DNA of 64,000 bases, from positions 28,889,369-28,953,368 of the forward strand of contig OX344754.2 in assembly GCA_947034885.2 (NCBI GenBank). Direction: 5' to 3'. The DNA is from Thuidium tamariscinum. Taxonomy: Eukaryota > Streptophyta > Bryopsida > Hypnales > Thuidiaceae. This document shows positions 10,683-22,300 of the stretch, piece by piece. The notes beneath the pieces were generated by a model. It had not been told where the DNA came from. It saw only the letters and a list, made by a program, of their open reading frames with translations, and did no database searches. Made by a program: the position numbers and the translations under genes. How positions within the stretch are numbered: the first letter of the stretch is position 1; every line of letters starts with the position of its first letter.

Positions 10683-12602
10683 CTCCACTGTGTCCTGGAC
10701 GTGGTAGAATGCCTCGTGCGTCACAAAACTTTCCATCCCCGTGGCTTTGTCATGCCAACGTGCATAGACAGTAGTCACACGGAGATTGAATACTAGATGG
10801 CATATGCTAGAATCTCCAGGTAATTCCCTCCATTCCATTGGAATTTTAGAAGATTGCAATGACACAAGATCATTGTACATAATGAAGTCCTCCTTGCCAA
10901 ATGCAGTCGTCCTATCCAAGAACATTCTAGCCAGTTCCTGTTGGCAAAGCTTTACAGCTTGCAGGAAGTCACATACAAATATGTCACGGCTTTGAGAAAG
11001 CTTAATCAGTGCATACACTGCATTTACAAGAGGTATGAAGCAGAATAGTGAGAGAACCATCTCGATATCAGACAGGCAATAGAAGTTGTCGGCAGCAGCG
11101 AGAACAGACTTGTGCCCAGGAGCGACACTCATATCGACACCCATCTTTACCATGAGAGTGGCGTACTCCTCTATAATCCGCAGAGCTGGACTTCTCATCG
11201 AGATCCAGCGAGTGTCAACATTCCGAACCATCTTATTTGCCTTAGTTTCCATGAGATTAGCAAGTCTGACAAGCTCAGCATGACGCTTGTTATTACGACA
11301 GAAGTAGGAATAAATGGATTGAAAGAACTCTTCAAAACGAGAGATCATTGGATATTTCGTGAGTGTCTCAACGACCAAGTTCAGCATGTGGCTCACGCAA
11401 CTCGCCTTGAGCGTGAAAGGAGCCCACTTTTCTCTTATCTGTGCAGTGACTCCAGATCTGGCCCCCTGGAATGTGTTGACCCCATCCGCCCCAAAACACA
11501 CAAGTTTAGTAGCAATCTCAGCATAGGAAAGACCTCCCTCATTCATCAAAGCCTGCATGATTATACATGTTAGATGATCAGCCGTGCCACTTTCAGCAAG
11601 ACAGGACAAGTGAAGCAAGTGCGGCTTCCTTTCCCAACCCTGCATTGCATACACATGAACAACAATCCAACAAGTATTATCCACGACTATAACTTCATCA
11701 GCGCTTATAGAGATGATCCTCGCCATCTGCACAATTCCCTTCAAAGCAGTTAGAATCTGATAGTGCAAGTGCTCACTCATCTCCCAGCCAGTACTCTTAG
11801 ACCAATGTCTCCTAGGACAATTCTTAACCTTCAAGTGTTTAAGCAAGAACTGTTGCCTCTCATAGTTGCACATGGGACGTCCATGACTTAGAATCTGGAA
11901 GAGGGTGGAAAACTGCACTTCCTTCCGTTTGAACTCATTGTCCAAGCCCGCATGCAACTGTTCAGCCACAGTACCGCCATGCTGCTGGCCTGCCCAGAGC
12001 TTGCAAAGCTTGGCATGCTTGCAATCCACCTTCACGAATACATCGCCCTTCTTCAAATGCAACAACGATACACCATCTTCTCTATAGGTCCTCTTGCCTT
12101 CGTGCTTCTCGAGGTTATCTAACTTTGGCACCAACACCTTCTTCCTTCCCGACATGGCTGTGCAACTCGAGCAAACAACACTAGAGAGATTGCCATCCGA
12201 GTCGAACTCTCCTTCTGCCCAAGCAAATCTACAAGCCCATACTTCTTGCCATTGCCTAGTAATTGTGGCCGCCGCCGCCGTCTTCTTCTTCTTTGATTTC
12301 CCAGCGCCCCCTCGTTTCTTCCTCTTACGGCTCTCAAAGTCCCCGTCATCGCTGGACAAGTCATGTACAGGATCTGCGAGTGCAGGCAACACTACAGTAT
12401 TCTCGGACGGTGGATTGAGAGGATTCGGTGGACAGAGAGACCGAGACAATTGTGTCTCCGAAACATGAGTAACCTCACGCATACACTCAACCAAGTCACG
12501 ACTGGGATTTTGGACCATATACTTCCCGATCCCATTAGGATTTCGGCTAGAGCCAAAGCAACGAAACCTGAAGTTGTTAGGTAATTTTAAGCGAGGAGCC
12601 AT
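10683..12602 (-). pseudogene. hAT-family transposase, N-terminal and catalytic part
   Basis: About 640 codons read from ATG at 12602. Residues 1-45 are a basic leader; about 75-110 is a lysine-rich run (RKRKKRGGAGKSKKKK) suitable as a nuclear signal; about 118-175 looks like a BED/TTF-type zinc finger (VCSSC, then DNLEKHEGKR). The catalytic core follows, with ISADEV near 300 and a CFGADGVNTFQGARSGV block near 370, then SHMLNLVVETL, the usual hAT region leading into the helical domain. Hydrophobic helices reach to 640. The frame runs into the solo LTR at 10682 and gains four foreign residues and a stop. Apart from that insertion I see no stop or frameshift, so the gene may have been intact when hit. 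The dimerisation region is at 5373-6008. Confidence 0.8.
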
Positions 12603-13890
12603 CGATGCCTCACAGTCTCACACTCTCAGAGTCTCAGTGTAATGATGTAAACCAAAACTCAGCAATTGGTTGACACACCAAGGAGAAAATCTAATGCCAA
12701 AGTGAACACACCACAAAGCACACCGTAAGCAACAAAGTAGTAAGCAACGCCACCAAATGCCTATCAACCTCAGGAGTGCACACAAAAGCGAACCACGAAA
12801 GAGTCTCACAGAAGCAAATGATAGCAAAGACTAAAGTGTGATCGCACATCATCGCAAGTGCAAAGCAAAGAGAAGGTGGGGTTTAAATTTACCCTTAAAC
12901 CGCGAAACCATACGACATTGCGGCCGTTGGCAATGAAAGAGCGCCAAGAAGTAGCGATGAGCGATTCCAGAACCAGGCAAGTGAGGCAACGAATGATCTC
13001 TCGTTCTCAATAGCTCCCTGAGTCCCTGCACGTCTGTCACTGTGGAATCTGCAATTTTGAATTCAAGAAGCCTTGCTGCCTCCTGGCAATCACAAGATTC
13101 ACAGCCACCAATTCATGAATGCAAGTGTTGCAATGCTGCGCCAGTGCACCTCGCCGCCTCTAAAATTCATAACGTTCAGACTCCAGACTCGGAACTTCCG
13201 CCAATCCACCATGCATGAAAATTTGAACGCAAGAAGGGAATATGCCGTTTTGAACAACAATGAGTGGAGATTGCAGAAGTGCAAATTGCTCAAGGCACGG
13301 ATCTCGAAAACCACAGAAGGCGGGGATGACAAATTGACGGCACTACGGCAAGGCTGAGGAATGAGGATTAAAGACGCCATTACGCCAAGTTAACAAGCTG
13401 ATTAGCCTTAGCCAACTACAAATCAGAAGAGCACAGAGCTACAGACTGCAGGAGCACTGGAGCAGTGCAGCGCTCAACAAGAGAACTTTGCTCCCTCCCC
13501 CCCAAAACCTAGTTCCCTTACTGCGAAACCGACGGTGTGGATCGCGCTGCCTAGCGAAAGATCAGTGGCCCAGATCGCACCGAGGCTCCCAGCCAATTAG
13601 AAGAGAGCACGTACTTGCGACCCCGGGCACGGATGAATGTGAGCTTTGGCGAATAGACAGAGAATTCAGCGTAGATTTTGGCTCAAATGTGCAATTCAAA
13701 AAAAAAATTCATTATGTACATTTCGCTCTCCAAAAAAAAAGGTAGATTTGGGGCGCAAATTAGCTTGTTTTGGGATCGCTAGTAGGAAGTCTTTGTGTTC
13801 CTGTCTGACCACCTGTGGTGGGCAGTGTTGTATTTTATCTTCTCTTGTAATGAAATTTCGTTTCATTTGTGCCAAAAAAGAAAACCGATT
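12603..13890. other. hAT 5' flank, no separate gene
   Basis: Moderate-GC DNA upstream of the transposase ATG, probably its promoter and 5' untranslated region. ORFs up to 94 codons on both strands overlap each other and resemble nothing. From 13890 the AATCTTTTGA-type tract also seen at 4450-4590 begins. Confidence 0.4.
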
Positions 13891-15700
13891 TGGAATCTTA
13901 GGAATCTCTTAGAAATCTTTTGAGGATTTGATTTGACATCTTTAAGAATCTTTTAAGAATCTTTTGAGATTTTGATTCAAAATCTTTTGAAGATTTGGTT
14001 TGGAATCTTTTGAAAATCTTTTTTAATGTCTTCTAAAAATGTAGTAGGATCTTCAATCTAAACATCTATTAGAATCTATTCAAATTTGGTGGAATCCTTT
14101 ATAATTAGAAGTTCATAAAGTCCATTATAACTAATTATAATAAACTAAGAAATAAAACATCAAATCCAAATTTTATTCAAGTATTTCATATATAAAATAT
14201 AAAACTATTTTAAATTTGATTTTGAATTTCATTAGAATTCTAATGGAACTCAAAATCTATATCGATTTTCATACAAATAACTTGATCATGTTTGAATTTT
14301 ATATTGAACTTTTGAACTTTTTATTTTATAGGACTAAAATTTGAATAGTTTCAAGTCAAATTGAACTATTGAATATTATTATTCAATTTTATAAAACTAA
14401 ATTTCAAAAATTCTATTATATATTGACAATCATGTCATAACCATTTTTTAAATATTAAATTATGTATTCAAAATAGACTTCAATCAAATCATATACATCT
14501 ATAGCTAATTATTTATCTGTATTTTTTAAATCTTTGTACTTTTATCTTTTTCTATATAAATTTGACCATAGGATATAATTTGACTACATGTGTAAATTTT
14601 TAAAGGAAAATAGGAATTAAATTACATTTGCAATATATTACCAAAAATGTGAGAAAACTTTGGATTTTAAATCTTTAATTATTGAAAAAATAATAATGAC
14701 CATCCACCTCCTGACAAAATGCTTGTCAGATTTTTAAAATATGTTGAATTTTATTAAAATTTCCACCACTAAAATTATAAATTATATATATAATTTAATC
14801 CTAGAGTTTTTTGATGTGAACTAAAAGTGTATATGTGTATATTACTAGAACATGATGATCAATTTAATAATAAATTTTCAAATTTATTTGAAAGTAGGTA
14901 TTACATTCATTGTAAATTTTAGTTAATTCAATACTAATCTATAAATGCTTACCAAATATTTTTGTTAATTTTAATATTTGATTAGCCTCAATCAATTAAA
15001 AAAACCTCTAATTATTAATTTTGTATTTTAATTTAGAAGAGTTTGAAATGTTTTTTGTTCTCTATTGAAAAAGTTTCTAAACCATTTTTAAATTGGGAGA
15101 TTAATTTTGAAATAGGCAAAACTTGAACTTCAAGCTACATTTTCCCTTCAAATTGCCTTGAAGTACTAATCCTATGTGTTTTCAACCTAAAACTACGAAT
15201 TGTAAGTCATCATAAAAAGTCTCAATTTATTTTAAAGATATCATCATTATAATTTTTAGTGAGTAAATGCGGAAATGTATTTGTAAATGTTTCAAACATC
15301 TATACATTTATATAAGAACTACAAGTAGCAATGAGGATTGTGTGTACATTTTCAAAATATATTTTTTATACACTTAAAATACCTAGGGTATGCATTCTAA
15401 AATAAATTTTAAAGTGAAATTATAATTATCTTGTTATATAATTGATAAGTGCAATATTGATATTATTGCATTAGAAAAAAATGTGTTTTTTTCATTTAAA
15501 ATGTTATTTTCTGAAAATGTCATGCACAAATGAAAAGATTTCAATTTTTTAAAGAAAATATGAAATAAGATTTTCTTAAATTAGAATATATAATTTTATA
15601 ATTTAGTATTTTTCCTATATGTAATGTTCAAATGTATTTAGGTTTAGAAGAGTTTCAAATTAATTTTTCCTAACTCAATCATTAAAAAATTTAATACTCT
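13891..15700. other. AT-rich intergenic, no gene
   Basis: Starts with the degenerate AATCTTTTGA tract (to about 14040). Beyond that, very AT-rich sequence with stops in all frames. I see nothing functional in it. Confidence 0.6.
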
Positions 15701-16064
15701 TTAAAATCAGCAGACTTCTATGGCCATTTAGACATAGAAAAATAACTTTTTTGAAAAAACTTCCAACTAAGAAAAGTTGTCTTATTCAATTAAATTTCAT
15801 CTGCAAAAATCCGTTTGAGATTTAGAGTTTTCAATCAAAAGTTATGGGCAAAATTCAGAGAAGGGTTGGAATGAACAATGTATTTTACACTTTAAGAAAA
15901 CCTTCTCTGATTTTTGCCCATAACTTTTGATTGAAAAATCTAAATCTCAAAATAATTTTTTCAGATTAAAATTAGATGAATATGACAACTTTTCTTAGTT
16001 GGAAGTTTTTTTGAAAAAGTTATTTTTCTATGTCTAAATGACCAACAAAGTCTACTGATTTTAA
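15701..16064. repeat. Foldback element C, 164-bp arms and 36-nt loop
   Basis: Left arm 15701-15864, loop 15865-15900, right arm 15901-16064. The ends pair exactly (TTAAAATCAG with CTGATTTTAA) and the loop-side ends pair well (GAGAAGG with CCTTCTC). Blocks such as CAAAAGTTATGGGCAAAA match CCATAACTTTTG in the other arm. It is the best preserved of three related foldbacks. A transcript would fold into a long hairpin. Confidence 0.85.
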
Positions 16065-16339
16065 CATAGTGAAGGAAAAATAAGAGGAAACTTTATAAAT
16101 CTAAACCTACTTCTTATATTATCAAGGAGCACTATGGACGTTGTGATGGTTGAGGACGTTGTGATGGTTGAGGACCTTGGACTTCAACCATGAGGTCCAA
16201 GGGTTCAAACCTTGGTGGTGGTGGCTTTGGTGTTGGTAACATGGTGGCTTTGCTAATGTGGCAATTTGGGGTGACGTGGCAGGATGTACCCACATGGCAT
16301 TCTTCATGAGATTTTCATTTTTTTTCATTTTTTGAAAAA

Positions 16340-16591
16340 CCATTGACAAAATCAACAAATTTTTGTTAATTATTTAGCATGCTTTTGTTGGCAATTAACA
16401 ACTTTTTGATAAAAATTTTAACAAGTTTTTGTTAATTTTGAAGAAACTTTTGTTGATGATAACAAATTTTTGTTAATTTTTTAAATTTTTTGTTAATAAC
16501 TACTCAAATCAAGGTGTCCAAATCAACAAAAAATTGAACAACCAAAATCAATACTTTTCTGTAACTTTGGACGTTGAATTTTCTACTAGTG
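16340..16591 (-). mobile_element. CACTA-like right terminus with subterminal repeats
   Basis: Ends ..AATTTTCTACTAGTG at 16591. The reverse complement starts CACTAGTAGAAAATTC. Inward are many TTTTTGTTAATT, TTGTTGAT and AATCAACAAA words, the same vocabulary as at 3609 and 4272 in inverse orientation. It could be the partner of one of those ends. Confidence 0.45.
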
Positions 16592-18555
16592 ACTGAAATT
16601 TAGGGACGCTAATTTCAAAATCTTTAAGTTTAAGAAAAAACTAATTTGTACAATATTTCTAAAAAATTGTATTGCACTTTGTATATTCAAGGAAGATTAT
16701 GTTATCACTATGTCAGAATGTGTTTAATTAAAGAAAGTTCCAATAATCTTACATTTTACAAAACTTATTGATTTGAAACTTCACTTTGACTTCTTCACAG
16801 TTAATTTTTCTATAATCTAATAGGATGTTTTTGTTTACTTGAAAAAACAATGTCTAATTTTAAGAAAAGATTACCTTTTTTGGTTAATATTGAGTTATAA
16901 GAGTTTTCAAATTAGAATTTAAAAAAAATTAGAGATATGTTTAAATCAATATGGTTTGAATTTTTTTTATAAAATATAATTGAATAATTGAATTAAACAT
17001 TTATTTGCTATAAGGAAATGTAAATCACATCTCATTACGCATTTATGCATGCTTTTCTTTGAAAGAGGTTGGGCTTTCTACATTTAGTTGCTATAATGGA
17101 TCCACATTCTAGTTTAGAACTTTTGTAACATATCATTTTGTTGGTTTTGATTTGTGTTCTTAGGAGTATGTAAAATGAGACTTCATGTTTTTTCATTTTA
17201 ATGAATATGGCCTTTTTTTTTTTTTTTTGAAACATAAATAACTTGATTTCAACTCTATTTCTTTTAGTTTCAATACCTTGTAAGAAGGATCTTTTGAATG
17301 TAGCCACTCATTTTAAAGGTTGTTCCAAAGCTATTTAATTCATTCTACTTTCAAAACTTCAACTTCTTATTGAAGTCTCATATATTTGCTAAAATCAAAA
17401 GTTGATTGAACATATCTTTTTTTTCCTACACACTTCTTTGTTGTCTTACCTTTACTTACAGATAATTAGCCCTCAATTAATCCACAACTTAAATTAGGAT
17501 GGTTTTGGGTGAATTCACCTTACAAGGCTATAATTGTAGCCAAAGTCTAGCACTCTTCCCAAAGATTATTAGTAGGGCCGTGCACATGAAGCTCACCAAG
17601 AGCTTACATTGTTAGATGTGAGGGCACAAAAATGTGGGCTTGCTCCACCCAACCTTCGTAGTGTAGGGCTAACACAATGTGAGACCTCAACCCTCAGGTG
17701 GTGTTATTGTAATTATTTCATCTTTTGGTTAGAATTAGCGGGGGGGCTCCCTCTCCTTCCCTAAAAAGCCTTGAAATTGCTTGAACAACGTTAAAAATTC
17801 TCCTTAAGCCCGTGTGATAATTGGATAGTGCCAACCAAACTTTCTTGGTGGAAGATGAGGAGTGTGTGGGTAGGGGCCGTACTGCTTCATTGGACGTCAA
17901 ATCTAGCTATCACCATGGCTCATGTATGTAGGTCTAGTGTATGCTAGGGCTTTTTCTTACTTTCTAATGCCAAATCACACCAAAAAAACAAAACTATATA
18001 AAATGTCAAAAAACTTGGACAAAATTGTCAGACAACCTTGAAATTTAAAAAAATATTAGATGAAATTGCACCATTGTGGATAAAAACCTTACTATACATC
18101 CAATAAGTGGATGCATGCTGCAATTTGAAACACCAATATCACGTTTTGTATCGCCTCTATGACACTTCTTCAAATATGAAAAAAAAGCCCTGGTGTCTGT
18201 CATTCGGTATGGGAGTAGCCTTGTGCATCTCGAAAAAAACTGGATGCAGGAGGCCAGGGTGCTAGATTCGTGAGAATCTCGGCGAAAGAAAACCCCAGCG
18301 TGCGAGGACAAAAGTACGTTTCACTTCAAGCCTGGTCGTGAGGGGTGAACCTGCTCGCTAGGGAGAGGAAGAGCTGCCGCCTGGCCAGCTCTCTTGGATG
18401 TCAATCCATGTCGTCGTCGTGTTGCTGTTGTGGGAGCAGAAGTAGCGTAACTTAGCGGGCTGGACTCATGATTTGATGGTCTCCCTCCTTCCCTTCCTCA
18501 CCCTCCCGGCCTGCACATCCATGGACATTGCGCCATTCGACCAACGCTAGCTTCT
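16592..18555. other. Intergenic upstream of the kinase-CYTH gene
   Basis: AT-rich to about 17450 with an uninterrupted T run at about 17213-17229, then moderate GC to 18555. I found no convincing gene. The 60-codon minus-strand frame at 17718-17900 has no family features. Confidence 0.5.
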
Positions 18556-19375
18556 GCCGTCGCTCTTGCTTTCCCTCTTTTCTTCCGGCTTGTTAAGCGT
18601 TCCGCGCACGCTCGCCAATTGCTCTGCCCATGCTCTTCGCGCTCCGGATGCTGCAGCTATGGACTCCTCCTCCTCCCTCGCTCTTCCCACCGTCCACACG
18701 TCGTTCCCTCTCCACGTTGTATGTCTCCTGCTCTCCTCCTTGCCTCCTTCATTGCACTGCGTTTGCTTCTTGTCATTCTCCTCTCTTCTCCTCTTTTCTG
18801 CTGCTTCCCCTTGTTTCCTTGCTTTTCCCTCATTCTTGCTTCTTGATACTCTTCCAATTGTCCTCTTCCTTCCTGTTTCCCTCATCTGCTGTATTGATGC
18901 TGCGATCGGCTCCTTGCCGTCTTCCTTTCTTTTCCTTTGCGTTCCTCTCTCGCTCTCTCTTGCTGCGACCCTGCCCTGCCGTCGATTTTCAGCCGTTCCG
19001 TTTTCGCTCTTGTTCCATCCTTCGAGAATCGACGTCGGTCTTTCCCTCTCCTGTTGCCCTAATTCTATTTGTCCCCAATCGTAGTAGGGACTTCCTGATC
19101 GAATTGTTTATCTTCGTGGTTTTTAACTCCTGATCACATTCTATTGACGCAACCACAAGCAGTCCCGCGTACTTCAGTCAGTCTCTGTAACTGCTGATTC
19201 AGCGTCTGCAATAGCCTCTGCTGTACCTTCATGATTTCGCCCTTCGCTCTTCGCCCATGTGTGCCGCGGATCCTAGCTATAGTTTGAGTGTCTTACAATT
19301 CACTGCATCTGCTTCTTGCACTGCACGACTCTGCATTTGGAGCATCCCTGGAGAATTTCTGTTGCCGTGCTCTTG
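18556..19375 (+). promoter_or_regulatory. Pyrimidine-rich 5' region of the kinase-CYTH gene
   Basis: About 550 bp of strand-biased C+T-rich sequence (18560-19110: TCCTCCTCC, CTCTTCC, TTCCTTT runs), then ordinary DNA up to the chosen ATG. CT-rich leaders at transcription starts are common in plants, so this is probably promoter and 5' untranslated region. The overlapping long ORFs here result from the codon bias of pyrimidine tracts. Confidence 0.5.
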
Positions 19376-22300
19376 ATGGAGCGAGTGGTTTGTATGGATG
19401 CCATTTCAAGAAAGTCACTTATTGAGGAGTGTGCACCATATCCATCCCACCGTGCACGTAGCTTGCAATTGACTCGGGTGCCTGTTTGAGTTGTTCATCA
19501 AGAATAGTTCAAATGTTTTGACCCAGTGCTAGCTGACCTAGTGATTTCTTGGCAGTCTTTTGACCACGGCTACTTCTTGACGGTGCGTGCCATCCAAGAG
19601 CTCCGAGACAAAAAGCGTGGTCCAGTTCTCGTGGGCATTGGTGGCCCAAGCGGCTCTGGAAAGTCCAGGTTAGTTAATTCTACTGAAGCCTTGCAGTATC
19701 TTCTCCTATTTTCACTGCGAACTGGAATTTGGACAATTTGTTTAAGAAAGATAGTGTATTCTATACATGAAGCGTATCGGTTTTCTTTACTAATCGATAT
19801 TTTTTGCTTGAGTTTGTTTCTTAAGTTGCTTTTCATGAGTCTTGTCGTGGAGGCGGAAGGTTTCCTTTACTCACACGACGAGAGTTCGGCTTTGAGGCTT
19901 TTAAATGCAAAGAGATTCCTATTTTCTCGAAAAGCACTCGTCTCAAAATATTGTTGTACAATGTACGTCCGTGTCATTCTTTAAAGCGTTCCTTTCTTTT
20001 ATGGAATTCGATTGTAGCGTTTCCCTCTTTGTGTCTTGTTTGAAACTTGAATATGAAATTCCTGGCGAATGATACACTTGGCTTCTAGTGTGGATGTTGG
20101 GTTTTGCATCAAATGACCGAAAGAGAAAGGCATCGATTTCGAACGGTAGTCAAATCCTTATTTTTACAGAATAGATCGCCATTAGCATTTAATATCCGCA
20201 AGGATTAGAATTTTGGATATTAATATTTATGATGTAGTTGGAGAAATTCTTAGCACTCCTTTGACAATATTTTGAATTGGTTTAGACAATGTTCAGCGTG
20301 GTTTTAAATCTGGACATACACATTGGTTCCCTAATCAAAGGCTTTTATGGGGTTTGTAGTCTCGCGACAAAAATTGCGTCTGTTCTTGGAGGTGCAGTTG
20401 TTGCGATGGAAAACTACCACGATCCTTCTCTATCTGTTGATGACAGCAGCTACTTTGATACAATTGATTTCTTGCTGTTGATTCGAAACTTAGAGGTACT
20501 CTTCTTATCCCTGGTACATGGGCAGTTGTACAAACCGTCAGAAGGGATCTGACGTCTCTATTATCTGCTGCTAACAGACAATATGGTTGAAGGCGTAGGC
20601 TGGTGGAGGTTAACTAGAGAGACTTGTATGTCAATTTCCCAACTACCGAGGAATAGAATTTTGCTGAGTTCTATGTTGCATTTGTCATGTTTTTGTTGGT
20701 TACTCATACTTCAGTTCAAGCTTTACAGGACTTGTTGAAAGGGAAGGATATAATGATGCCAGAATTCGACTTTCAAGAGAAAAAGCGCTCAGGTTTTGTT
20801 TTAATGAAGGTTCCGAAGTCTGGTGTGGTAGGCCCCATCATGAATTTGTATTCTTTTTCATATTTTTGGAAATTGGAGACTCATAATGTTCTCGTTTTGT
20901 GAAGGAAATATTCGTTGGTCCCTTTAAGCTTGCTGCCATCAAATTGGACTTGTAGAATTCTCATGGCGCCGTTTGTGCATGGATCCTTTACCAGATTCTT
21001 GTTGAGGGAACCTACGCACTTCATTCCAAATTGCGTTCTTTGTTGGACATTCGTGTGGCCGTGGTGAGTGTTTCTGTATCATGATTGTGATGAATCAACA
21101 GATAGTTATTTATTTGTTGAATGTTTTTAAGTCGATTTTAAAGACCCCACCAAGAGAATTAGAATGTAGAGTTTGGTTGTTCATGGAACAAAGTTGTCGC
21201 AGATTACATTTTATGGTTAGTCTGCTCGTGGACCTTTGCCAGCGATACTCGAACTTACGTTGCTGCTAGGTTTGCAGGTAGGAGGGGTTCATTTTAACCT
21301 GCTTTCCAAAGTTCGCCGGGACATTGGCGAGAGCCTATCATTGGATCGACTTAAAGACAGTATCTTTCCTACGTTTCGAACAAATATTGAACCAGATCTT
21401 CATTATGCACAGGTAATGCAGTTTCTTCATAGTTTTTATGAACACCTTGCCACATACTTGTATGATTGCAGGCACTGACAGTTTGTGTTTTCAACAGATT
21501 AGAATTAGCAACAGTTTTGTATCTGCGAGTCTTCGGGAACCTTTTTACATTTTGAAGTCGGAAAAGCAGGTACATGATCTATGGTTTTTATTGAATTTAT
21601 CTTTTCTGTAATGAAGATATTGATTCTTTTTATCATATCAGACTGTGTGTTGCCTACATTTTCTGTCATTCTTTAGTTCCTTGGTGGTTTACTTGGCGTT
21701 TTATTAATCTCAATTTCTGAACCGTTGTGGCGCATTTGTTTCCAGCTACTGAGGACTTCCATTGAGATGATGTTCAACTCTGAAAATGTGCGTCATGAGC
21801 AGTAAGCATCCTTTTTCACTATCTCCAGTTATATGCAAGGTTATGGGTAGCTGCTTATCACTTGCAAATTCAGGGTGGATCATTTGATAGGCTTGGATAG
21901 AGGTTACAAGATTAGTGATTCATCAGAAATCCGGTCCTTTATGCACCTCAAGACTCTGATTTAATATTGAACCTTGAATGGACTGTGTTTGCACTTCCAG
22001 ATATATCGAGATGTATTTGAGACCTCCATCCCAGCACGACAGTTTAAAAACCAGTGATTGGATTAGGATGAGGCAATGCGGCATCAGATATGAGCTTGCC
22101 GAGGGATATCAAAGAATAGTGGATAAACATTTTATCATAAAGCCCAGAGCTGAATTTGAGGTTTGTGATGATTCACTTGAATTTAGTCTTTCATTTTACA
22201 TTGATAACCTTTCCCACATATGTCGACACTTTCGTTGACTTCATTGTATGATTCTCATTAGTATTTTGTAATTGTTCTAAATTGTTGCTCATTTTTTTTT

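Noticed and set aside
17718-17900. 60-codon minus-strand ORF
   Set aside because: No start context, no domain, and no support from neighbouring exons.
18566-19133. Overlapping ORFs of 112-172 codons on both strands
   Set aside because: They lie in a strand-biased pyrimidine tract; composition explains the lack of stops, and they have no domain features.
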